A DNA stretch of 64,000 nucleotides from Parapedobacter sp042666505 (GTDB lineage: Bacteria; Bacteroidota; Bacteroidia; Sphingobacteriales; Sphingobacteriaceae). The stretch covers positions 62,001 to 126,000 of the forward strand of contig NZ_JBHTDN010000007.1 of the NCBI RefSeq assembly GCF_042666505.1, read 5' to 3'. Made by a program: the position numbers and the translations under genes. The notes below the pieces were generated by a model. It did no database searches and was not told where the DNA came from. It saw nothing but the letters and a program-made list of their open reading frames with translations. The stretch's first letter is position 1; every line of letters starts with the position of its first letter. This document shows, piece after piece, positions 1 through 7,359 of this stretch.

Positions 1-1
1 C

Positions 2-715
2 GTCAAATGTGGTGGGAGTGACGGATTCAGCGGTATATCGGCCAATCCGGCCGTAGGGCATTGCGCGGATCTGCTGGTGGCCCTTGGCGGAACGGTTTTA
101 CTTGCCGAGTTTCCAGAATTGTGCGGTGCGGAGCAGAATTTGATCGATCGGACGATCAATGAAGCAGCTGCTCACAAATTCATTCAGTTGATGAAGGACT
201 ACAGCGAAGCCGCCGATCGAGTTGGATCGGGCTTCCACATGAATCCTTCGCCGGGAAATATACGCGATGGACTAATCACGGATGCGATCAAGAGCAACGG
301 GGCTGCAAAAAAGGGGGGAACATCACCGGTTGTTGATGTGTTGGACTATACTGAACGGGCCACAAAACCTGGATTGAATTTGGTCTGCACCCCTGGAAAC
401 GATGTAGAAGCTACCACGGGCAAAGCGGCAAGCGGCGCAACACTCATCCTGTTTACCACGGGACTCGGTACGCCTACCGGCAATCCGGTTTGTCCGGTCA
501 TCAAGGTGGCAACCAACAGCGTCCTTTCGAAGCGCATGGCCGACATCATCGACATTGATTGCGGTCCGATTATAGCGGGAACGCGAACCATCCAACAGAT
601 GGGCGAAGATATATTGGAGTATTGTATACGCGCGGCTTCCGGCGAAGTCGTGCCAAAAGCGGTACAGCTTAATCAAGACGATTTTATTCCTTGGAAGCGG
701 GGCGTATCTTTATAA
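2..715 (+). CDS. uxaA: Altronate dehydratase, C-terminal part (cut by window edge)
   Basis: The reading frame is open from the left edge, so this is the C-terminal ~237 residues of a longer protein. The visible part begins with KCGGSDGFSG, a conserved block of the UxaA/altronate dehydratase family, and also shows TTGLGTPTGNPVCPVIKVAT and DIDCGPI. The enzyme dehydrates D-altronate to 2-keto-3-deoxygluconate in the cytoplasm, in the hexuronate pathway. An internal ATG at 77 is not the start because family homology continues upstream. uxaC follows 15 bases later on the same strand, so the two are very likely co-transcribed. The N-terminal SAF-type domain expected for the family lies outside the window. 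Confidence 0.9.
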   Translation, partial: VKCGGSDGFSGISANPAVGHCADLLVALGGTVLLAEFPELCGAEQNLIDRTINEAAAHKFIQLMKDYSEAADRVGSGFHMNPSPGNIRDGLITDAIKSNGAAKKGGTSPVVDVLDYTERATKPGLNLVCTPGNDVEATTGKAASGATLILFTTGLGTPTGNPVCPVIKVATNSVLSKRMADIIDIDCGPIIAGTRTIQQMGEDILEYCIRAASGEVVPKAVQLNQDDFIPWKRGVSL

Positions 716-730
716 AAAGCGAAATACGAC

Positions 731-2146
731 ATGAAGAAATTTTTGGATGAGCAATTTCTGCTGAATACAGATACCGCTCAGATTTTATACCACGGGTATG
801 CGGCAAACATGCCCATTATCGATTATCATTGCCACCTTCCGCCGCAACAAATAGCCGAGAATACGCGTTTTGACAATATCACGCAAGTGTGGCTCAATGG
901 CGATCATTACAAATGGCGTGCAATGCGCACAAATGGCGTCGATGAACATTACATTACAGGAGCGGCATCCGACCGTGAGAAATTTCGCAAATGGGCGGAA
1001 ACAGTTCCTTATACCATGCGAAATCCACTGTATCACTGGACGCATTTGGAGCTGCAGCGTTATTTTGGTATATCCGAATTGCTGAACAAGGATACGGCTG
1101 ACCGTATATTTGACGAAACACAGGAAAAGCTCCGGTCGCCGGAGTACCGTGTGCGCGGACTGTTGGAACGCATGAATGTGAAGATCATTTGTACGACGGA
1201 TGACCCAATAGATACGCTTGACTTTCATCGACAACTGCGTGAAGAAGCCTTTGAAATCCCGGTCTTTCCAGCGTTTCGACCAGACGCGGGGATGAACCTC
1301 AGTGATCTGAAAAAATTTAAAGCGTACGTCACCGCTTTGGAAAAAGTATCGGATCGTTCTATCTCGGATTTGGACGATTATTTACATGCGCTCAAATCCC
1401 GACACGACTTTTTTGCATCGATGGGGTGCTGTGTGTCCGACCATGGGTTGGAGGAGATTTATGTTGAAGCCTATACCGATGAGGAAATCGGACGCATCTT
1501 TGAAAAGGCCTTGGCAGGGCAAGCGGTTTCCGATTCGGAACACCGGAAATTCAAATCCGCCCTGTTGTTCCTATTTGCGCAATGGGACGCCGAAAAGAAT
1601 TGGGTACAGCAATATCACTTGGGCGCTTTGCGTAACAATAATTCGAGAATGATGGCGAAATTGGGACCCGACACCGGCTGGGACTCCATTGGCGATTTCA
1701 GGCATGGGAAAGCACTCTCTATATTCCTCGACAGGCTCGATCGCGACAATCAATTGACCAAAACCATCCTGTACAACCTGAACCCTGCCGATAATGAATT
1801 GATGGCGACAATGATCGGAAATTTCAACGATGGGTCAGTGCCTGGCAAAATTCAGTTTGGATCGGGCTGGTGGTTCCTCGATCAAAAGGATGGGATGGTC
1901 CGTCAGATCAACGCCTTATCTAATATGGGACTGCTAAGCCGCTTTGTGGGCATGTTAACGGATTCCCGAAGTTTCCTTTCTTTCCCCCGGCATGAATATT
2001 TCCGGAGGTTATTATGCGATTTATTCGGAACGGAAATTGAAAATGGCGAGCTGCCCAACGACTTGCCATGGATCGGGCAGGTGATTCAGGATATTTGCTA
2101 TCACAATGCAAATCGGTATTTTGGCTGGGATAGATTGTCGCGGTGA
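731..2146 (+). CDS. uxaC: Glucuronate (uronate) isomerase
   Basis: This 471-residue protein has the length and sequence of UxaC, a member of the amidohydrolase superfamily. It isomerises D-glucuronate to D-fructuronate and D-galacturonate to D-tagaturonate in the cytoplasm. The metal-binding HxH motif is visible as DYHCH at residues 31-35, and the C-terminal part has the family segments GSGWWFLDQKDGM and LTDSRSFLSFPRHEYFRR. The ATG at 731 is 15 bases after the uxaA stop, with no other reasonable start. With uxaA upstream and a hexuronate transporter downstream, the cluster covers uptake and two catabolic steps. The oxidoreductases (uxaB/uxuB) and kdgK/kdgA are not in the window. Confidence 0.95.
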   Translation: MKKFLDEQFLLNTDTAQILYHGYAANMPIIDYHCHLPPQQIAENTRFDNITQVWLNGDHYKWRAMRTNGVDEHYITGAASDREKFRKWAETVPYTMRNPLYHWTHLELQRYFGISELLNKDTADRIFDETQEKLRSPEYRVRGLLERMNVKIICTTDDPIDTLDFHRQLREEAFEIPVFPAFRPDAGMNLSDLKKFKAYVTALEKVSDRSISDLDDYLHALKSRHDFFASMGCCVSDHGLEEIYVEAYTDEEIGRIFEKALAGQAVSDSEHRKFKSALLFLFAQWDAEKNWVQQYHLGALRNNNSRMMAKLGPDTGWDSIGDFRHGKALSIFLDRLDRDNQLTKTILYNLNPADNELMATMIGNFNDGSVPGKIQFGSGWWFLDQKDGMVRQINALSNMGLLSRFVGMLTDSRSFLSFPRHEYFRRLLCDLFGTEIENGELPNDLPWIGQVIQDICYHNANRYFGWDRLSR

Positions 2147-2205
2147 TAGCGAAAACGATTTCGAAGAAAATCGGCAATAAACCGGGTCATTTCAGCAAGT
2201 CTTGT

Positions 2206-2234
2206 TATATTTGGCTGGCGTAAACGTTTACGCC
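2206..2234 (+). promoter_or_regulatory. exuT promoter with LacI-type operator
   Basis: TATATTTG at 2206-2213 matches the Bacteroidota -7 element TAnnTTTG. Three bases downstream, GGCGTAAACGTTTACGCC at 2217-2234 is a perfect 18-bp palindrome with the central AACGTT typical of LacI-family operators. It would sit over the transcription start, where a repressor could block initiation. I see no clear -33 TTG. The regulator gene is not in the window. Confidence 0.75.
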
Positions 2235-2260
2235 GTATAAATCTAATCATTAAAACTTAT

Positions 2261-3712
2261 ATGATGACTTCTAGCCAACGAGCCAGTAAATACAGATGGA
2301 CGATTTGCTATTTGCTTTTTTTTGCTACCACGATTAATTATTTGGATAGACAGGTGCTTTCGTTGACGTGGAAGGATTTTATCGTTCCGGAGTTTCATTG
2401 GACAAATAATGATTATGGAAATATAGCCGCTATCTTTTCGTTGGTGTATGCGATCGGGATGCTGTTTGCAGGACGGTTCGTGGATTGGTTGGATACCAAA
2501 AAAGGGTTTATGTGGGCGATCGGTATCTGGTCCGTGGGTGCTTGTTTGCATGCCTATTGCGGGATTGCTACGGCGGGTGTTCTCACAGGCAATTGGTTTG
2601 TCGGTTTTGAACAGGCAAAGGAGCTGCTTGGCACGGTCGGCGATGTGGGGAGCATCGTTTCGGTGAGTGTGTCCCTGTTTATTGTTGCGCGGATTGTATT
2701 GGCACTTGGTGAATCGGGCAATTTTCCGGCAGCCATTAAGGCAACGGCAGAATTTTTTCCGAAAAAAGACCGCGGATTTGCGACCAGTATTTTTAATGCA
2801 GGGTCAACGGTAGGGGCACTGGCCGCACCGGTGACCGTTCCTTTCATTGCGGAGGCTTACGGTTGGGAAGCATCTTTTCTTATTATTGGCGCATTGGGAT
2901 TCGTCTGGATGGGCTTTTGGCTTTTTATGTACAAAAAGCCGCATGAGCACCCCAAAGTCAATGCCGCTGAGCTGGCTTATATTCAGCAAGATGACGTGGA
3001 AAGGCAGCCGTCAACAGAGACAGATCAACCTCATGTGCGTAGAAAAATGTCTTTCTTGCAGGCATTTGGCTACCGGCAGACCTGGGCGTTTGCGGTTGGC
3101 AAATTCATGACGGACGGCGTTTGGTGGTTTTTCCTGTTTTGGACGCCCGCATACCTTAGTTCTGTCTATAATTTGGATTCTACCGAAAGCGCGCTGCACA
3201 TCTTTGTACTCTATGCACTCACATTGCTCTCGATAATAGGGGGATGGTTGCCTACCTATTTTGTGGATAAGAAAGGAATGAATGCGTATTCCGGCCGTAT
3301 GAAATCGATGCTGATCTTTGCGTTTTTTCCGTTGTTGACACTGCTTGCCCAGCCTCTGGGGTATATCTCCGTATGGATTCCGATATTGATCATCGGTATA
3401 GCCGCCGCCGCGCACCAAGCGTGGTCTGCAAATATTTTTTCGACAATCGGCGACATGTTTCCACGGTCAAGCGTTGCAACCATTACCGGAATTGGTGGAA
3501 TGGCCGGCGGCGTCGGTTCATTCTTTATCAACAAAGGGTCGGGTATGCTTTTCGATCATGCGGCCAACACAAATATGAAATTCATGGGCTTCACCGGCAT
3601 CGAATCGGGATACTTTATTATTTTCTCCATCTGCTCGGTTTCCTATTTGATCGGTTGGGTGATCATGAAATCGCTGGTGCCACATTATGCGCCGATAACG
3701 GATATCGACTGA
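2261..3712 (+). CDS. MFS hexuronate transporter (ExuT-like)
   Basis: This 483-residue membrane protein belongs to the anion:cation symporter branch of the major facilitator superfamily. The motif INYLDRQVLSL in the first helix, GESGNFPAAIKATAEFFPKK near the middle of the N-half, and about 12 hydrophobic segments support this. The family takes up hexuronates such as galacturonate and glucuronate by proton symport across the inner membrane. It lies 114 bases after uxaC with its own promoter and palindromic operator, so it may be transcribed both separately and by read-through. The start ATGATG leaves a one-residue ambiguity. A strong terminator follows. Substrate assignment rests mainly on the uxaA-uxaC neighbours. 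Confidence 0.88.
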   Translation: MMTSSQRASKYRWTICYLLFFATTINYLDRQVLSLTWKDFIVPEFHWTNNDYGNIAAIFSLVYAIGMLFAGRFVDWLDTKKGFMWAIGIWSVGACLHAYCGIATAGVLTGNWFVGFEQAKELLGTVGDVGSIVSVSVSLFIVARIVLALGESGNFPAAIKATAEFFPKKDRGFATSIFNAGSTVGALAAPVTVPFIAEAYGWEASFLIIGALGFVWMGFWLFMYKKPHEHPKVNAAELAYIQQDDVERQPSTETDQPHVRRKMSFLQAFGYRQTWAFAVGKFMTDGVWWFFLFWTPAYLSSVYNLDSTESALHIFVLYALTLLSIIGGWLPTYFVDKKGMNAYSGRMKSMLIFAFFPLLTLLAQPLGYISVWIPILIIGIAAAAHQAWSANIFSTIGDMFPRSSVATITGIGGMAGGVGSFFINKGSGMLFDHAANTNMKFMGFTGIESGYFIIFSICSVSYLIGWVIMKSLVPHYAPITDID

Positions 3713-3781
3713 TGAAGTAAACCGTTCGATTTTTTGCTGCCGGCATCGATTTTTTAAATAAGGTTAGGACGGGTATAAAAC

Positions 3782-3810
3782 GACAAAGCCACCGCTTGGG
3801 TGGCTTTGTC
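3782..3810. terminator. Bidirectional intrinsic terminator
   Basis: A perfect 12-bp inverted repeat (GACAAAGCCACC, 5-base loop, GGTGGCTTTGTC) lies between the convergent ends of the transporter gene and the DEAD-box helicase gene. Its symmetry would let it stop transcription from both sides. Confidence 0.85.
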
Positions 3811-3836
3811 TATATGATAACGTCTGTTTTAGGAAT

Positions 3837-5615
3837 TTACCAACGGCTCTTTTCCCTACGTTTCCCTCCCGAAAAGTCACGGAAACCGCTACCGTTTTCA
3901 CGCTTGCGGCGGCCACCGGTATAATCCGATGACCCGTTGCGGAACGATCGGCTGCGTTTTTCTCCGCCGCGGCTGTCCCCTCGTCCTTCTCCGGCATTTT
4001 CCACGCGTACACTGCGCCCATTGAATTCAGCGTTTTGAAAACCACTGAATACTTTGTCGACCGAGGCATTTTCAACTTCGAAAAATGTATAGACGCCTTT
4101 TAAGTCGATCTTGCCAATGGCTTTACCGCTGATCCGCGTCGTGTTGCAAATGTATCCCAGTATGTCGCCGCGGGTGAAGTCATCTACAGAGCCGAGATTG
4201 ATGAACAAACGGGTGTAATCCGATTTATAGCCATCGCGGCCAAAGCGCTCAGTCTTACCTTTGCGATCCAAGCTGCGTCCTTCATTGGCGTCTACATTCA
4301 GATCCGGTGCATTTTGGTAATACTCCAAAAAGCGGTTGAATTCAAGCGAAGCAAATCGTTTAATGATTTCTTCCTTACTCAAATCCGCAAAGCTCTCCAG
4401 GATTTTTGGTAAATACGGATCAATGTGATCATCATTTACCGAAACCTGCTGCACCTTGTTGATCATCGCAAACAACTGGCTTTCTACCACTGTTTCACCC
4501 CTTGGTACATCCATCTTGACAAAGGACTTACCAATGACTTTTTCAATCTGGCGTATCTTGCCTAATTCTTTGAGGTTCACCAATGAAAGTGAAATGCCCG
4601 TTTTGCCGGCCCGCGCAGTACGGCCGCTCCGGTGTGTGTAGTTTTCAATTTCGTCTGGCAGCGAGTAGTTGATCACGTGAGTGACGTCGTTTACATCGAT
4701 ACCCCGGGCTGCAACGTCGGTAGCTATCAATAATTGCAGACTACGTTCGCGATAGCGTTTCATTACTTTGTCGCGCTGCTGCTGCGACAGGTCGCCATGA
4801 AGCGAATCGGCATTATAGCCATCTTTGATCAATGCTTCGGCAATTTCCTGGGTTTCAACCTTAGTCCGGCAGAATACGATACCGAAAATTTCGGGATTTG
4901 AATCGACGATGCGTTTGAAAGCCGCATACTTATCCCGCGCCCGGATTACATAGTAGTGGTGTTCAATGTTGACATTTCCACTGTTTTTGGTACCTACGGT
5001 CAGTTCATACGGATCGGTCATGTAATTTTTCGCAATCCGCCGTACTTCGGCAGGCATGGTGGCTGAGAATAGCCAGGTTTTTTTCTCGTCCGGAGTGGTG
5101 GACAGGATATTGTTGATGTCCTCCTGAAAGCCCATGTTGAGCATTTCGTCAGCTTCATCCAATACAACATACCTTACATTAGAGAAATCGATGGCATTGC
5201 GGCCGATGATGTCTAACATGCGGCCCGGAGTGGCCACGACAATCTGCACGCCTCGACGGATCTGCCGCAACTGGTCGCTGATACTTGCGCCACCGTAAAC
5301 GGCGACCACATGTACATTCGGAATGTTCTTGGCAAATTTTTCGATGTCCTTGGAAATCTGCAGGCACAGCTCACGGGTGGGGCATAAAACCAGCGCCTGT
5401 GGGTGCTTCTGCGAAAAATCCAACAATTCTAACAATGGCAAGCCAAACGCTGCGGTTTTGCCGGTGCCTGTTTGGGCTAATCCGACAAAATCGTTGCTGC
5501 CTGTCAAAAGTACGGGAACGGCTTGTTCCTGAATGGGAGTGGGTTTCTCGAAACCTAACTCGTTGATGGCATTAACAATATCATGACGGATCCCCAGTTC
5601 AATAAATGGGTTCAT
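3837..5615 (-). CDS. deaD: DEAD-box ATP-dependent RNA helicase (DeaD/CsdA type)
   Basis: The 592-residue protein unwinds structured RNA, probably in ribosome assembly or cold adaptation. From the chosen start the order is: Q motif with PTPIQ (25-29), Walker A AQTGTGKT (47-54), DEAD (153-156), SAT (184-186), the helicase C domain with HRSGRTAR (328-335), a DbpA/CsdA-type RNA-binding domain at about 460-540, and a basic Arg/Gly-rich tail to residue 592. I start at the ATG at 5615, where homology begins (MNPFIELGI), not at the in-frame ATG at 5639. A consensus promoter lies 40-70 bases upstream. It is convergent with the transporter gene. Confidence 0.93.
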   Translation of the reverse strand: MNPFIELGIRHDIVNAINELGFEKPTPIQEQAVPVLLTGSNDFVGLAQTGTGKTAAFGLPLLELLDFSQKHPQALVLCPTRELCLQISKDIEKFAKNIPNVHVVAVYGGASISDQLRQIRRGVQIVVATPGRMLDIIGRNAIDFSNVRYVVLDEADEMLNMGFQEDINNILSTTPDEKKTWLFSATMPAEVRRIAKNYMTDPYELTVGTKNSGNVNIEHHYYVIRARDKYAAFKRIVDSNPEIFGIVFCRTKVETQEIAEALIKDGYNADSLHGDLSQQQRDKVMKRYRERSLQLLIATDVAARGIDVNDVTHVINYSLPDEIENYTHRSGRTARAGKTGISLSLVNLKELGKIRQIEKVIGKSFVKMDVPRGETVVESQLFAMINKVQQVSVNDDHIDPYLPKILESFADLSKEEIIKRFASLEFNRFLEYYQNAPDLNVDANEGRSLDRKGKTERFGRDGYKSDYTRLFINLGSVDDFTRGDILGYICNTTRISGKAIGKIDLKGVYTFFEVENASVDKVFSGFQNAEFNGRSVRVENAGEGRGDSRGGEKRSRSFRNGSSDYTGGRRKRENGSGFRDFSGGKRREKSRW

Positions 5616-5656
5616 GAATATTATGTATACAATAGGCACTATTGCCTAAGGCGGTG

Positions 5657-5686
5657 CAAAGGTACGGTTAATTTATTGAAATTCAA
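5657..5686 (-). promoter_or_regulatory. deaD promoter
   Basis: On the minus strand, TTG (5686-5684) is followed by 19 bases and TACCTTTG (5664-5657), matching the Bacteroidota TTG-N19-TAnnTTTG promoter. The leader to the helicase ATG would be about 40 bases. Confidence 0.75.
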
Positions 5687-5736
5687 AGTGAAAAGTGAAA
5701 ATAGCGAAGGGGCGGCATGTGAAGTATCCCAACGGA

Positions 5737-5772
5737 AAAAAGGCCGATCTGACAATACAGATCGGCCTTTTT
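5737..5772 (-). terminator. Intrinsic terminator of the ompA-like gene
   Basis: AAAAAGGCCGATCT and its exact reverse complement are separated by 8 bases. Read on the minus strand it sits just after the stop of the OmpA-family gene and ends in a T run, as expected for an intrinsic terminator. Confidence 0.85.
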
Positions 5773-5789
5773 CAGCTTTATTTATGATG

Positions 5790-7112
5790 TTAATATAACG
5801 TGAACTCTACCCGCCGGTTTTGTTGGCGGCCTGCTGCAGTGTTATTGCTGGCAATCGGCTGAGTAGGTCCATAGCCAGTGGCTTCAATACGCGATGGATT
5901 AGCGCCTTTGCTAACCAAATATGCTTTTACGGCCTCGGCCCGTTCTTTCGAAAGGCGCATGTTGGTTTGCATGGAACCTGTATTGTCCGTGTGGCCGGCC
6001 AATTTAAGACTGAAATTCTTCTCGATTAGCAACGCGGCAACCTTATTAAGACTGGGATGAGAAGTCGCACGGATGGTAGCCTTCCCAAGGTCAAATTCCA
6101 GATTCTGAATGGCCTCGTCTACAACCCTCCGATCCTCATCGGTTACGGTTATTTGTTGAACAACGGGTGCTTTTGGCTCGGGTAAGGGGCATCCTGATCC
6201 ATCCACTTTGGTTTTTTCAGGTGTATCCGGACATTTGTCGTATCGGTTTGCTACGCCATCGCCGTCGTCATCTGCAAGGTCGGCGTAAAGGCGTTCCAGT
6301 TGTGCGGTGAGTTTTTCGTTTTCCGCTTTCTGGGCGTCAAACGCTGCTTTCTGAGCAACCAATTCGTCGTATTGTTCGGTATACTCTTTTTGCATGGCCG
6401 ACACAGGGTTGCTGTTGGCAAGGGATGGTTTTGTCCGGTCGCCAAGAGTAAATTCTACGCCTAAATGTGCGTAAGAGAAAATATCTTTCGAGCCGCCGAT
6501 GCTGGCACCATCAAAATTTGCCGACTGGACCAGGTTGAGCCGGTAGCCTAAATCGATGGCAAAACCGTTGGTTACGGCAAATTTCAGTCCGACGCCACCG
6601 GGAATAAAAAGCTCGGTGGTTTGATCATATTCGTTGGTCACCCCGTTTAGTTTGGACGAGGGCTCAAATCCAAGGGCTCCGATACCCGCGTTCAAATAAG
6701 GTTTGATTAAACCTTGATGATGCCGCCAATTAATATTGGCTAACGTGATGTGTGCAGATAGGGCGGCCGACCAGGGCAATTTGGTTTCAAACGAATTGTC
6801 ATTGCGCTCATACGATCCGGACACTTTCCCTCCCAGGTATTCGGCTTGAATGCCAAAGCCGGGTAAAATTTGTCTTTTTACGTAAAAGCCGTAACCGAAA
6901 TTATTCTCCACTTGATCAAATTTACGGCGTAAACCGATCAGGTTAGACTGATTCAATAGACCACCGTGCACACCGATGGACCACGTCCGGTACTCGGTTT
7001 CCGGAGCGAACGGTTTTACCTCATTGACGGTAGGTGTTTGGGCAATTAATTGGGTTGCGGTAAGAATGCTCACAGTTGCAAGCGATACGGATTTGGTAAG
7101 ATTCATGTTCAT
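5790..7112 (-). CDS. OmpA-family outer membrane protein with TSP3-like linker
   Basis: A 440-residue outer membrane protein. It opens with a signal peptide (MNMNLTKSVSLATVSILTAT, then a cleavage site near AQ), followed by a predicted beta-barrel of about 190 residues with alternating aromatic strands. Next come a charged coiled segment, a calcium-binding-like DDDGDGVANRYDKCPDT (thrombospondin type 3 repeat), and a C-terminal OmpA peptidoglycan-binding domain with GHTDNTG (373-379) and NRRVEF at the end. Such proteins tie the outer membrane to the cell wall. The open frame reaches 7178, but the signal peptide fits the ATG at 7112 or 7106. It has its own terminator and is divergent from alaS. 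Confidence 0.88.
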   Translation of the reverse strand: MNMNLTKSVSLATVSILTATQLIAQTPTVNEVKPFAPETEYRTWSIGVHGGLLNQSNLIGLRRKFDQVENNFGYGFYVKRQILPGFGIQAEYLGGKVSGSYERNDNSFETKLPWSAALSAHITLANINWRHHQGLIKPYLNAGIGALGFEPSSKLNGVTNEYDQTTELFIPGGVGLKFAVTNGFAIDLGYRLNLVQSANFDGASIGGSKDIFSYAHLGVEFTLGDRTKPSLANSNPVSAMQKEYTEQYDELVAQKAAFDAQKAENEKLTAQLERLYADLADDDGDGVANRYDKCPDTPEKTKVDGSGCPLPEPKAPVVQQITVTDEDRRVVDEAIQNLEFDLGKATIRATSHPSLNKVAALLIEKNFSLKLAGHTDNTGSMQTNMRLSKERAEAVKAYLVSKGANPSRIEATGYGPTQPIASNNTAAGRQQNRRVEFTLY

Positions 7113-7301
7113 ACGTAGTAATTCTGTTGATGTATTTTTTTTCATCAACCAAGCAATTAGCGAGCCATTCTTTACCAATAATCCGTTACGGATTCTATCA
7201 TTTTAATTACGATGGACATAGATTTATTTTAGTATTTGTTAAGGCTTCAGCCAACAGCTGCCATTACGGCATTGTCCGTTTGAAGGGTGAAGTCCTCAAA
7301 A

Positions 7302-7332
7302 TTGTATATACACGCTATTTTGCCTAGATTTG
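7302..7332 (+). promoter_or_regulatory. alaS promoter
   Basis: TTG (7302-7304), 20 bases, then TAGATTTG (7325-7332) fits the Bacteroidota promoter. It overlaps the in-frame TTG at 7330, which argues that the real alaS start is the ATG at 7360. Confidence 0.75.
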
Positions 7333-7359
7333 CACAAAAAGATTAACACATCCGTTTCA

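Noticed and set aside
7330..7359. Earlier TTG start for alaS
   Set aside because: It overlaps the -7 promoter element and adds ten residues absent from the family.
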